Notes: generated by a model from the letters alone, not told the origin. Counted from the stretch's first letter, positions 14,817 to 22,977 are shown. The stretch is DNA of 23,899 nucleotides from an uncultured Clostridia bacterium (GCA_934754445.1 CAKVHZ010000015.1:1-23899), one strand, 5' to 3'. Program-made: numbers and translations.

Positions 14817-16103
14817 TTATTTAACCTTTTCTATTTTTTCTTTTCCGCCCATATAAGGTCTTAAAACTTCTGGTATAGTAATTGAGCCATCTTCGTTGTA
14901 GTTGTTTTCTAAAAGAGCTATTAAACCCCTAGGACTTGCTAAAACAGTGTTGTTTAAGGTATAGACAAATTTTGTGCCTTCTTTACCTTTACTTCTTATT
15001 CCTAATCTTCTAGCTTGAGCATCGCCTAAAGTTGAACAAGAGCCAACTTCGAAGTATTTTTGTTGTCTAGGACTCCAAGCTTCTATATCACATGATTTAA
15101 CCTTTAAATCTGCTAAATCTCCGCTACAGCATTCAAGTTGACGAACTGGAACATTCATATTTCTAAACACTTCTACGGTATAAGACCACATTTTGTTATA
15201 CCAATCCATGCTTTCTTCGGGTTTACATAAAACTATCATTTCTTGCTTTTCAAATTGATGAACGCGGTAAAGTCCCCGCTCTTCTAATCCATGAGCGCCA
15301 CCTTCTTTTCTAAAGCAAGGAGAATAAGATGTAAGAGTTATAGGTAAATCTTCTTCTTTAATAATTTGGTCTTTAAATCTACCTATCATAGAGTGTTCGC
15401 TTGTTCCAATTAAATATAAATCTTCGCCTTCGATTTTATACATCATAGCGTCCATTTCAGCAAAACTCATTACACCTGTTACAACATCACTTCTTATCAT
15501 AAATGGTGGAATTGCATAAGTAAAGCCTTTATCTATCATAAAATCTCTTGCATAGGCTATCATTGCTTCATGAAGTCTTGCAGCATCGCCAAGTAGATAA
15601 TAAAAACCATTACCGCTAGTTCTTCCAGCACTTTCTTTGTCTAAACCATTAATGCTTTCAAGAATATCGGCATTATATGGAATTTCATAACTAGGAACTC
15701 TAGGTTCTCCATAACGCTTTACTTCAACATTTTCACTATCATCTTTGCCAACAGGAACGCTACTATCAATTATGTTTGGAATAACCATCATAATTTTTTT
15801 GATTTTTTCATCAATTTCTGCTTGTTTTGTTTCGGTTTCAGCAAGTTTGTCGGCATCTAATTTAACTTTAGCTTTTATTTCTTCGGCTTCAGCAAATTTT
15901 TTGTCTTTCATAAGCATACCAACTTGACTTGAAAGAGTCTTTCTTTCAGCACGCAAATTGTCGCCAAGTTGTTTTAATTCTCGGTTTTCTTTATCTAGTT
16001 CAATTACTTCATCAACTAAAGGTAATTTTTGGTCTTGAAATTTTTTTCTTATATTTTCTTTAACTAATTCTGGTTGTTTTCGTATTAATTCTATGTCTAT
16101 CAT
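14817..16103 (-). CDS. serS: Seryl-tRNA synthetase
   Basis: A 428-aa class II aminoacyl-tRNA synthetase of normal length. The N-terminal coiled-coil arm that grips tRNA-Ser spans about 28-105. Motif 2 is PCFRKEGGAHGLEERGLYRV and motif 3 lies in YTLNNTVLASPRGLIALLEN. It charges tRNA-Ser, and tRNA-Sec where present. AGGAG precedes the ATG by about 8 nt, and the promoter TTGACA-N17-TATTAT lies about 36 nt upstream. No T-box leader or specifier structure fits in the short leader, unlike serS of many Bacillota. The downstream unknown gene abuts its stop codon. Confidence 0.97.
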   Translation of the reverse strand: MIDIELIRKQPELVKENIRKKFQDQKLPLVDEVIELDKENRELKQLGDNLRAERKTLSSQVGMLMKDKKFAEAEEIKAKVKLDADKLAETETKQAEIDEKIKKIMMVIPNIIDSSVPVGKDDSENVEVKRYGEPRVPSYEIPYNADILESINGLDKESAGRTSGNGFYYLLGDAARLHEAMIAYARDFMIDKGFTYAIPPFMIRSDVVTGVMSFAEMDAMMYKIEGEDLYLIGTSEHSMIGRFKDQIIKEEDLPITLTSYSPCFRKEGGAHGLEERGLYRVHQFEKQEMIVLCKPEESMDWYNKMWSYTVEVFRNMNVPVRQLECCSGDLADLKVKSCDIEAWSPRQQKYFEVGSCSTLGDAQARRLGIRSKGKEGTKFVYTLNNTVLASPRGLIALLENNYNEDGSITIPEVLRPYMGGKEKIEKVK

Positions 16104-16138
16104 TTGTTTGCTCCTAAAATTTATTTATAAATATATAA

Positions 16139-16167
16139 ATAATAATATTTAACAAAAAAATTGTCAA
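16139..16167 (-). promoter_or_regulatory. serS promoter
   Basis: Minus-strand TTGACA (16167-16162), 17 bp, TATTAT (16144-16139). The resulting leader of about 30 nt is too short for a T-box riboswitch. Confidence 0.75.
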
Positions 16168-16240
16168 ATAAAATTCACACAAAATTATAATTTAGGAAAA
16201 ATCTTGAATATTGATTAAGAAAACAAATTGCACAGTATGT

Positions 16241-16282
16241 TTGCATAGTATTATGCATAGTGCTATGCATAATACTATGCAA
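16241..16282. promoter_or_regulatory. 42-bp near-perfect palindrome between serS and the recombinase gene
   Basis: Arm TTGCATAGTATTATGCATAG (16241-16260) is the exact reverse complement of 16263-16282, with only TG between. Each arm holds two half-sites: TGCATAGT at 16242-16249 and 16254-16261, ACTATGCA at 16274-16281 and a GCTATGCA variant at 16262-16269. The half-site equals that of the palindrome at 12575-12598. The site lies 22 bp upstream of the recombinase -35 box. It may be a double operator or, given its position before an XerS-like gene, a recombinase site. Confidence 0.75.
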
Positions 16283-16304
16283 GTCAAATATCATAAAAAT
16301 TTAT

Positions 16305-16332
16305 TTGATTTTTCGCTAAATTATGGTATAAT
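16305..16332 (+). promoter_or_regulatory. Promoter of the recombinase gene, predicted leaderless
   Basis: TTGATT (16305-16310), 16 bp, TATAAT (16327-16332) with a TGG extension before the -10 box. The ATG starts at 16339, 6 nt after the -10, with no Shine-Dalgarno. Confidence 0.7.
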
Positions 16333-16338
16333 TAAAAC

Positions 16339-17388
16339 ATGAACGATTACTTTATTGAAAGAAATAATAAAAATGCCATATTACTTAAAAAATTAAAAAG
16401 TGAACTACCCTATTTTTGTGAAGAATTTTTTTTAGGAATTGATAGTAAAACTAGTATGTTAACTAAAGTTAATTATGCTAGAGATTTGAAGATTTTTTTT
16501 AACTTTTTAGTTACTGAAGTTTATGAATTTAATGGTAAAAGTATAAAACAATTGACGGTTGATGACTTAAATAAAATAACATCTACTCATTTAGAGTTAT
16601 ATTTAGATTATTTAAGTTATTATGTAGATGATGAAAATTTAAGCCGTAGTAACTCGAATAAAACCAAAGCAAGAAAACTATCAAGTTTGCGTTCTTTTTT
16701 TAAATATATGTATAAAAAAGAGCGAATCAAGGAAAATGTAACAACTAAAATAGACCTACCGAAAATAAGCGAGAAAGAAATAATAAGACTTGACATAAAT
16801 GAAGTTGTAAATATGTTAAATTTAGCCGAAAATGGTGAAGGTTTTACTAAAAATCAAAAAGCATTTTTTGAAAAAACTAAAGAGCGAGATTTTGCTATGC
16901 TAAGTTTATTTTTAGGAACTGGAATTCGTATAAGTGAACTTGTAGGACTTAATATTAATGATTTTAACTTTGAAGATAATAGTTTTGTTGTAACAAGAAA
17001 AGGTGGAAGTAGAATGATTTTATATTATTCTACAGAAGTAAAAAACGCACTAGTTAATTATTTAAAATTTCGACAAGATAATGAAAAAGATTTAAAAGAA
17101 GATGACCCATTTTTTGTTTCTCTTCAAAAAAAGAGAATTAATGTTCGAAGTGTTGAAAATTTAGTAAAAAAATATGCAAAAATTGTTACTCCCCTAAAAA
17201 AAATTACTCCACATAAATTGCGTTCTACTTTTGGCACAAATTTATATCAAGAAACTAAAGATATTTATGTAGTTGCTGAAGTTTTAGGACATAAAGATAT
17301 AAATACAACTCGAAAACATTATGCGGCACTTAGTGAAAATATTAGGCGTGAAGCACTAACAAATGTGAAATTAAGAGATGATGATTAA
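16339..17388 (+). CDS. XerS-like tyrosine recombinase
   Basis: A 349-aa tyrosine recombinase. The N-terminal SAM-like core-binding domain spans about 15-140, the catalytic domain about 150-349. Catalytic residues are visible: Arg197 in GTGIRISEL, Lys221 in TRKGGSR, His292 and Arg295 in PHKLRST, His318 in LGHKD and Tyr328 in TRKHYAAL. Length and the block KERDFAMLSLFLGTGIR resemble XerS, the single-protein Xer of streptococci that resolves chromosome dimers at a dif site next to its own gene. Ser296 stands where His is common. A chromosomal Xer or an integrase of the same family are both possible; no other mobile-element genes are nearby. Leaderless start; the 42-bp palindrome lies 56 nt upstream. 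Confidence 0.88.
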   Translation: MNDYFIERNNKNAILLKKLKSELPYFCEEFFLGIDSKTSMLTKVNYARDLKIFFNFLVTEVYEFNGKSIKQLTVDDLNKITSTHLELYLDYLSYYVDDENLSRSNSNKTKARKLSSLRSFFKYMYKKERIKENVTTKIDLPKISEKEIIRLDINEVVNMLNLAENGEGFTKNQKAFFEKTKERDFAMLSLFLGTGIRISELVGLNINDFNFEDNSFVVTRKGGSRMILYYSTEVKNALVNYLKFRQDNEKDLKEDDPFFVSLQKKRINVRSVENLVKKYAKIVTPLKKITPHKLRSTFGTNLYQETKDIYVVAEVLGHKDINTTRKHYAALSENIRREALTNVKLRDDD

Positions 17389-17445
17389 TATTTATAAAAT
17401 TATTTAGTATTTTATTTAAAAATAAAACAAAAAAATATTTATATA

Positions 17446-17476
17446 ATAAAAAAAAGGAAGAAAATTATTCTTCCTT
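17446..17476 (-). terminator. Terminator overlapping the rnhA stop codon
   Basis: On the minus strand, AAGGAAGAA (17476-17468), loop TAATT, TTCTTCCTT (17462-17454), then eight T residues (17453-17446). The first arm is made of the last rnhA codons. Confidence 0.85.
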
Positions 17477-17917
17477 ATGTTTTTTAATCTCACTAGTTGC
17501 TAGTTTATCGCAAATATTATTATAGTTATTATCGGCATGACCTTTAACTTTTACAAATTTATAGTTATGAATTTGTAATAATTCTATTAATCTTAGCCAT
17601 AAATCTTTATTTAAAACATCGGTTTTTTTAGAAGTTTTAAATCCGTTATTTTGCCAAGAAGTTATCCAGTTTTGTATAAAAGCATTACAAACATAAGCAC
17701 TATCACTATAAACAGTTAAATTGCAAGGCTTGTTAATTGCCTCTAACCCTTTAATAACAGCAGTTAGTTCCATTATATTGTTTGTGGTATTTTCGCTATA
17801 ACCACTATCTTGTCTTTCTTTGTTTTTACACTTTAAAACAAAACCCCAACCACCAGGACCTGGATTTCCACTACAAGCACCATCAGTATATAATTCTACA
17901 TCTAATAAATTTTCCAT
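17465..17917 (-). CDS. rnhA: Ribonuclease HI
   Basis: A 150-aa RNase H type 1. Catalytic acids are Asp12 (YTDGACSGNPGPGG), Glu50 (NNIMELTA), Asp72 (YSDSAYV) and Asp137 (CDKLA), with His127 in VKGHAD. It cuts the RNA strand of RNA-DNA hybrids and removes R-loops and primers. TAGGAG overlaps the stop region of the upstream ASCH gene and lies about 5 nt before the ATG. The 7-nt intergenic gap makes the two genes a clear operon. A terminator is built from the gene's own last codons. Confidence 0.96.
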   Translation of the reverse strand: MENLLDVELYTDGACSGNPGPGGWGFVLKCKNKERQDSGYSENTTNNIMELTAVIKGLEAINKPCNLTVYSDSAYVCNAFIQNWITSWQNNGFKTSKKTDVLNKDLWLRLIELLQIHNYKFVKVKGHADNNYNNICDKLATSEIKKHKEE

Positions 17918-17924
17918 ATAACTC

Positions 17925-18263
17925 CTAAATTAATTTGATTTCAATTCCACAAACTCCAAATTTTTGTTGTTCTTCTTTAGAATAATAAAGATTCATATCA
18001 TCAGGACTTGCGGATTCATTTTCTTTGTATCCTAATTTAAGTTTATCAAAATTTTTATAAAGTTCATTAAAATTTTTAAATAAAAAAATATTTAAGACTT
18101 TTACCATAATTGTTTCGCCAGTAACTATATTAGTAAAAATTATCTCGTCGCCAACCTTAATAAGTTTACGCTTTTCATCGTAAAGTCGCATTTCAATAGT
18201 TTTTTCATTATTTTTAATAGAATTGAATGGTCTATCTTGCAATTTTAAATTATGAATATTCAT
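17925..18263 (-). CDS. ASCH domain protein
   Basis: A 112-aa small protein of the ASCH fold (PUA-related). The typical start HNLKLQDRPFNSIKNNEKTIEMRL, covering about residues 4-27, contains the conserved E-x-R; VGDEIIF (37-43) and the closing FGVCGIEIKL also fit. Family members are thought to bind RNA or modified nucleosides; one E. coli member, YqfB, is an amidohydrolase of N4-acetylcytidine. It is co-transcribed with rnhA. The -10 box ends 6 nt before the ATG, predicting a leaderless message. Confidence 0.8.
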   Translation of the reverse strand: MNIHNLKLQDRPFNSIKNNEKTIEMRLYDEKRKLIKVGDEIIFTNIVTGETIMVKVLNIFLFKNFNELYKNFDKLKLGYKENESASPDDMNLYYSKEEQQKFGVCGIEIKLI

Positions 18264-18269
18264 ATAAAG

Positions 18270-18298
18270 AGTTTATATAAAAAGAATAAATTTGTCAA
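18270..18298 (-). promoter_or_regulatory. Promoter of the ASCH-rnhA operon, predicted leaderless
   Basis: Minus-strand TTGACA (18298-18293), 17 bp, TAAACT (18275-18270), then 6 nt to the ATG at 18263. No Shine-Dalgarno. Confidence 0.65.
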
Positions 18299-18320
18299 TT
18301 TAATAATTATAAAAGTTAAA

Positions 18321-18349
18321 AAAAAGTTCTAAATTAATAGAACTTTTTT
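18321..18349 (-). terminator. rny terminator
   Basis: AAAAAGTTCTA (18321-18331) pairs with TAGAACTTTTT (18338-18348) around a 6-nt loop. On the minus strand it ends in a T-tract, 3 nt after the rny stop, separating rny from the ASCH promoter. Confidence 0.8.
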
Positions 18350-18351
18350 AA

Positions 18352-19950
18352 TTATTTTGCATATTCAATGCAACGATTTTCTCTTATTACATTAACTTTA
18401 ATTTGACCTGGATATTCCATTTCTTCTTCTATTTTTTTAGCAATATCTTTAGCAAGGAACATAGCATCATCATCACTAATTTCTTCAGGTTTAACTATAA
18501 CACGCACTTCTCTACCAGCACTAATTGCGTAAGACTTATCTACACCTTTAAAGCCATCAGCAATACTTTCTAATTGCTCTAATCGTTTAATGTAATTTTC
18601 AATGCTTTCTCTTCTAGCGCCCGGTCTAGATGAACTAATTGCATCTGCTGCTTGAACTAAAACTGCTTCAATACTATGGAATTCGACATCTCCATGGTGT
18701 GCTTCAATACAGTGAATTACTGCTTCGCTTTCTTTATATTTTTTTGCTAAATTTACACCAATTGAAACATGGGTTCCTTCGGTTTCATGGTCAAGTGCTT
18801 TTCCTAAATCGTGTAATAATCCGCCACGCTTAGCAACTTTAACATCTGCACCAATTTCGCTGGCAAGAAGTCCAGCAATATAGCATACTTCTAAACTGTG
18901 TTTTAAAACATTTTGACCATAACTAGTTCTATATTTTAATCTACCTAAAGTTTTTACAATTTCTGGGTGAAGTCCATTAACATCGGCTTCAAAAACAGCA
19001 TTTTCACCTGCTTCTTTAATGCTTTGGTCTATATCTCTTTTTACTTTTTCAACAACTTCTTCAATTCTAGTTGGGTGGATTCTTCCATCCATCATAAGTT
19101 TTTCCAAACTTTGACGAGCAACTTCTCTTCTTATTGGGTCAAAAGCAGAGATTACTATTGTTTCTGGAGTGTCATCTATAATTAAATCAACTCCAGTTGC
19201 ATTTTCTAATGCCTTAATATTTCTACCTTCTCTACCTATTATTCTACCTTTAATTTCTTCGTTAGGAAGAGTAACTGAAGTAACAGTAACTTCGCTTGTA
19301 TGGTCGGCAGCACAACGTTGAATTGCTTGAGTAATCAAATCTTTTGCTTTTTTATTGGCGGTATCTTTTGCTTCGTCTTCAATATCTCTAACCATTTTAG
19401 CAGCAGATTTTCTAGCATCTTCTGTCATTTGATTAATAAGCATAGCTTTTGCTTCTTCTTTGCTTAAAGAAGAAACTCTTTCAAGTTCTTTATTGATATT
19501 ATTTTTAGAAATTTCAAGTTCTTGTTTAGAATTATCAATTTCTTTTAATTTCAAATCAATATCAAGTTTATTTTTTTCGATTAAATCACTTTTACTATCT
19601 AATTGTTCTTCTTTTTTATTTAAAAATTCTTCTTTTGCATAAACTTTTTCTTCTAATTTTTGAATTTCAAGTCTACGTTCTCTAATTTCTTGGTCTACTT
19701 CAATTTTAAGTTTATGTGCCTCTTCTTTTGCTTCTAAAACGGCTTCTTTTTTAACATTTTTTGCTTCTTGTAATGCCTCTTCTAATATTTTAGATGCACT
19801 TGCTTTGGCTTTAGATAATTTTGTGTCAACGACAATTTTCATTAAAATTGCACCACAAATTAAACCGATGGCAAGTCCTGAAAATAACCAAAAAAGTATT
19901 GGTCCAGCACCAACTGAAAAAATAGAAGTAGAAAGTAAGTTTAATAACAT
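18352..19950 (-). CDS. rny: Ribonuclease Y
   Basis: A 532-aa membrane-anchored endoribonuclease of normal length. It has an N-terminal membrane helix (about 16-40), a long charged coiled coil (about 45-205), a KH domain with GRIIGREGRNIKALE (235-249) and an HD domain with LLHDLGKALDHE (378-389; His380, Asp381) and EAHHGD. RNase Y starts bulk mRNA decay in most Bacillota and forms part of the degradosome-like network. GAGGG lies about 8 nt before the ATG. The promoter TTGACT-N17-TATGAT lies about 70 nt upstream, so this gene does have a leader. Confidence 0.97.
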   Translation of the reverse strand: MLLNLLSTSIFSVGAGPILFWLFSGLAIGLICGAILMKIVVDTKLSKAKASASKILEEALQEAKNVKKEAVLEAKEEAHKLKIEVDQEIRERRLEIQKLEEKVYAKEEFLNKKEEQLDSKSDLIEKNKLDIDLKLKEIDNSKQELEISKNNINKELERVSSLSKEEAKAMLINQMTEDARKSAAKMVRDIEDEAKDTANKKAKDLITQAIQRCAADHTSEVTVTSVTLPNEEIKGRIIGREGRNIKALENATGVDLIIDDTPETIVISAFDPIRREVARQSLEKLMMDGRIHPTRIEEVVEKVKRDIDQSIKEAGENAVFEADVNGLHPEIVKTLGRLKYRTSYGQNVLKHSLEVCYIAGLLASEIGADVKVAKRGGLLHDLGKALDHETEGTHVSIGVNLAKKYKESEAVIHCIEAHHGDVEFHSIEAVLVQAADAISSSRPGARRESIENYIKRLEQLESIADGFKGVDKSYAISAGREVRVIVKPEEISDDDAMFLAKDIAKKIEEEMEYPGQIKVNVIRENRCIEYAK

Positions 19951-20017
19951 ATACTTCCCTCTATTTTTAAAAATTTATATATAAAAACATAAAGTTAAAT
20001 TCTATATATATACTATA

Positions 20018-20046
20018 ATCATAAATAAATCATATAAAAAAGTCAA
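20018..20046 (-). promoter_or_regulatory. rny promoter
   Basis: Minus-strand TTGACT (20046-20041), 17 bp, TATGAT (20023-20018). It leaves a leader of about 60 nt with no obvious structured element. Confidence 0.6.
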
Positions 20047-20122
20047 ACAAATTATAATTTTTTTTGAAAATTAAAAATATTAATGTAAAATTTCGCCAAA
20101 ATTAATAAATTTTAAATTTTTC

Positions 20123-20157
20123 AAATAAAAAAAATGGTGAATAAAATCACCATTTTT
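20123..20157 (-). terminator. Terminator overlapping the stop of the small unknown gene
   Basis: AAAAATGGTGA (20130-20140) pairs with TCACCATTTTT (20147-20157) around ATAAAA. On the minus strand a T-rich run follows. The outer end overlaps the TAA stop at 20156-20158. Confidence 0.8.
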
Positions 20158-20575
20158 AGAAAATATAATCGTTAGTTTCACCATTAAATTCATTAATTAT
20201 TTCTATAATTTTTTTATTAGTTTTAATTGGTTTACCTTTAAACAAAACACTTTTAAAGCAGTCATTACAACCTTTAACATTGTAAAAATCAACTTTATAA
20301 ATTTTATCGTTTTGCTTTTCACTAGAATTTATATATGTTTTATTCTTTGAAGGTAAAACATACTCTCCTAAAACTATAACATTTTTTATTTTATATATAA
20401 AATAATCAACAGGTTTTACTGTTCCATTTTTTACTGGAGGGAATTTTTCTTCTTTAACAACTATGTTATTATCTATGTCTAACACTAAAAATATTTTCCT
20501 ATTATCTTTTTTATCAAAGGTATAAAAAGAATAACCTTTCCCTAAATATTGAATGTGGATATCATCAAATTTCAT
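20156..20575 (-). CDS. Uncharacterised 139-aa protein
   Basis: I do not recognise this protein. It is soluble, Lys- and Asn-rich, without signal peptide or membrane segment. The sequence alternates beta-strand-like hydrophobic stretches (FLVLDIDNNIVVKEE, NVIVLGEYVL) with charged turns. It has a Cys pair in VKGCNDCFKSV near residue 105, too little for a zinc site alone. The gene is real by its signals: AGGAG before the ATG, promoter TTGACA-N17-TAATAT upstream and a hairpin terminator over its stop. It is monocistronic, between thiI and rny. Confidence 0.75.
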   Translation of the reverse strand: MKFDDIHIQYLGKGYSFYTFDKKDNRKIFLVLDIDNNIVVKEEKFPPVKNGTVKPVDYFIYKIKNVIVLGEYVLPSKNKTYINSSEKQNDKIYKVDFYNVKGCNDCFKSVLFKGKPIKTNKKIIEIINEFNGETNDYIF

Positions 20576-20602
20576 AATTTTGCTCCTAAATTTTGTATTT
20601 AT

Positions 20603-20631
20603 ATATTAACAAAATTTATTTGGTTTGTCAA
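20603..20631 (-). promoter_or_regulatory. Promoter of the 139-aa gene
   Basis: Minus-strand TTGACA (20631-20626), 17 bp, TAATAT (20608-20603), in the short gap after the thiI stop. Confidence 0.65.
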
Positions 20632-20654
20632 TACCGATTTTAAAAAATTTAGCA

Positions 20655-21809
20655 TTAAATTTCAATAATTTCTACAGTATTAATTGCATCACTTATTAAA
20701 TTTTCAATATCTAATTTGCTTTCTTCGTTTAATACTCTATCTAGTTTTGGTTTTATTATAGGATTTTTAGGTAAAAATACTGTGCAACAATCTTCATACG
20801 GTAAAATTGAAGTATCGTAAGTATTAATTTTGTTAGCAATTTCAATTGTTTCGTCTTTATCAAAAGCAATTAATGGTCTTAATACTGGAATTAACTTGAT
20901 TACACTATTAGAACTCGTTAAACTTTCTATTGTTTGACTTGCAACTTGACCTAAACATTCGCCTGTAATAATTGCTTTATAATCGTATTTTTCACTTAGT
21001 CTTTCAGCGATTCTCATCATAATTCTACGCATTAAAGTTATCATATAATCGCCATCACAGTTTTTATGGATTTCTTCTTGAATTTTAGTAAAACTTACAA
21101 CAAAAAGTCTTTTCATGTGGGTATAAGGTTTAATTAATTTTGCTAAACTTATAACCTTATTTTTTGCATTTTCGCTAGTATAAGGAAAACTATGGAAGTG
21201 AAGTCCATCAACAATCATGCCCCTTTGAGCAATTTTGTAGCCAGCAACGGGACTATCAAGCCCGCCAGAAAGAAGAAGTAGTCCTTTCCCTGCACTACCT
21301 ACAGGCATTCCGTTTAAACCTTTAATCACATTACTAAAAATATAAGTTTTCCCGCTTTCTCTAATGTCAATGCAAACTTCAGTTTTATATGTGTGTAAAT
21401 CTACTGTAAGATTTTCGCCATTATCAAAAATTATATTTCCAATTATTTTAGAAAATTCAGTTGAATTAATAGGAAATTTTTTATCTGCCCTATTAACACT
21501 AACTCTAAAACTTGTATTTGATAACTTAAAATTATTAAAATACTTTTCAATATTTTCAACACTTGTTTCTATTTCGTCTGCAACACTCAATGAATAAATG
21601 CCAAAAACTGTTTTTAGTCTTTTTATAAATTCATTTAAGTCTTCTTCATTAAAGTTTGATATCAAATATCTTGTATGAGAAAATTCAATTTCAAAATTTA
21701 GCCCTTTTAAAGCCGATTTTATGTTATTTAATAATAACTTTTCAAAAAAATGTTTATTATTTCCTTTTAAATGTATTTCACTATATCTTATTAATATTAC
21801 TTTTTTCAT
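20655..21809 (-). CDS. thiI: tRNA 4-thiouridine synthase ThiI
   Basis: A 384-aa protein with a ferredoxin-like and THUMP RNA-binding region (about 1-165), then a PP-loop ATP pyrophosphatase domain with LLSGGLDSPVAG (179-190) and the conserved PYEDCCTVFLP block (Cys341, Cys342). It lacks the C-terminal rhodanese domain of E. coli ThiI, like the B. subtilis protein. It adenylates uridine 8 of tRNA and inserts sulfur delivered by a cysteine desulfurase, a near-UV sensor modification. Its ATG overlaps the stop of the upstream desulfurase gene by one base (TAATG), so the two are translationally coupled. Confidence 0.95.
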   Translation of the reverse strand: MKKVILIRYSEIHLKGNNKHFFEKLLLNNIKSALKGLNFEIEFSHTRYLISNFNEEDLNEFIKRLKTVFGIYSLSVADEIETSVENIEKYFNNFKLSNTSFRVSVNRADKKFPINSTEFSKIIGNIIFDNGENLTVDLHTYKTEVCIDIRESGKTYIFSNVIKGLNGMPVGSAGKGLLLLSGGLDSPVAGYKIAQRGMIVDGLHFHSFPYTSENAKNKVISLAKLIKPYTHMKRLFVVSFTKIQEEIHKNCDGDYMITLMRRIMMRIAERLSEKYDYKAIITGECLGQVASQTIESLTSSNSVIKLIPVLRPLIAFDKDETIEIANKINTYDTSILPYEDCCTVFLPKNPIIKPKLDRVLNEESKLDIENLISDAINTVEIIEI

Positions 21810-22939
21810 TAACTTAATTTTTCCTTTAGTTGTATTATTATTTGTTCAAATTCTTTATAGAATATATCAATTTCTTTTTTTGTGTTATATTTAGAAAAAC
21901 TTAAACGCAAGTTTCCTAAAATTGAAGCTTTTGATTTGTGCATACTTTCAAGTATTCGATTTCCGCTTTTTTTACTACTACAAGCACTTCCAAGCCCTAC
22001 ACAAATATTTTTTTCGCTAAGCATGTTTAAAATTGTTTCTGCATTAAGCCCTAAAACAGATAAACTTATTATAAACGGAGAGCCAAAACTAGAAGAATTA
22101 ATTTCTATATCTTTGTTATTTTTAATTTTTTCTAGTAAATAATTTTTTAATTCTAAGGCATGAGTATAATTTAAATTTTGATTTTCTTCTGCTTTTTTAA
22201 TCACATCATAAAACGAAAATATTAAAGGTGCATTAGTTGTTCCACTACGAATATTAAATTCTTGTCCCCCACCTAAAATTAAAGGTTTTAAAGTTTTAAT
22301 ATTTTTTGCATAAAACCCTGCTATACCTTTTAATCCATGAATTTTATGACTACTTATCGTATAATAATCTAAGTTACTTAAATTAACTTCTATTTTGCCA
22401 AGAGCTTGAACACCATCGGCATGAACTAAGGTTTTAGGATTAATTTCTTTAATTTTTTTAGCAAGAATATTTACATTATTAATTGCCCCAGTTTCGTTTG
22501 AAACATTAATGATAGAAACAAATTTTGTATTGTTATTTATGCTACCTAGTAACTCATTTTCATTAATTGTGCCATCAGGGTTACTTGAAATGAAAATAAC
22601 TTTTCTACCTTCTTGCAATAATTTTGTTGCATAGTTGTAAACACTTGGGTGTTCTAGGCTTGAAAAAACATATTCTTCATTTTTATTATTTGTAACAACA
22701 CTATTTAAAATAATATTATTTGCCTCGGTTGAAGTTCCAGTAAAAATAAAAGTTCCATTTGTATCGCCTTTTAATAATTCTACAATTTTTTTTCGAGTTT
22801 CTTCAATTTTGCTTGATATATCTGTGCTTACTTTATATAAAGCACCAGGATTAAAATAATATTTATTTTGGTATTCATTAAATTTATTTAAAATGTCGTT
22901 ATCTACCATTGTTGTTGATGCATTATCGAAAAATATCAT
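21809..22939 (-). CDS. Cysteine desulfurase (NifS/IscS family) dedicated to ThiI
   Basis: A 376-aa PLP enzyme of class V aminotransferase fold. The PLP-binding Lys199 lies in SSHKIHGLKG, with a cofactor His/Asp in LVHADGVQALG. The catalytic Cys320 lies in GLGSACSSKKSG on a short loop; Cys313 sits just before it. It removes sulfur from cysteine as a persulfide. The overlap with thiI points to a role in tRNA thiolation, as for NifZ in B. subtilis, rather than general Fe-S assembly. The promoter TTGTAA-N17-TATACT ends 6 nt before the ATG, without a Shine-Dalgarno: a leaderless start. Confidence 0.93.
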   Translation of the reverse strand: MIFFDNASTTMVDNDILNKFNEYQNKYYFNPGALYKVSTDISSKIEETRKKIVELLKGDTNGTFIFTGTSTEANNIILNSVVTNNKNEEYVFSSLEHPSVYNYATKLLQEGRKVIFISSNPDGTINENELLGSINNNTKFVSIINVSNETGAINNVNILAKKIKEINPKTLVHADGVQALGKIEVNLSNLDYYTISSHKIHGLKGIAGFYAKNIKTLKPLILGGGQEFNIRSGTTNAPLIFSFYDVIKKAEENQNLNYTHALELKNYLLEKIKNNKDIEINSSSFGSPFIISLSVLGLNAETILNMLSEKNICVGLGSACSSKKSGNRILESMHKSKASILGNLRLSFSKYNTKKEIDIFYKEFEQIIIQLKEKLS

Positions 22940-22945
22940 AATATT

Positions 22946-22974
22946 AGTATAACAACAATTTATTTTTTTTACAA
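22946..22974 (-). promoter_or_regulatory. Promoter of the desulfurase-thiI operon, predicted leaderless
   Basis: Minus-strand TTGTAA (22974-22969), 17 bp, TATACT (22951-22946), 6 nt, ATG at 22939. The -35 box lies 3 bp from the yunB stop codon. Confidence 0.65.
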
Positions 22975-22977
22975 GTT

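Noticed and set aside
14647..14856. Plus-strand open frame across the serS junction
   Set aside because: Opposite two well-supported coding ends, without start signals.
16104..16338. An insertion element ending at the 42-bp palindrome
   Set aside because: No transposase remnant and no target duplication are visible; the palindrome lies neatly between two promoters.
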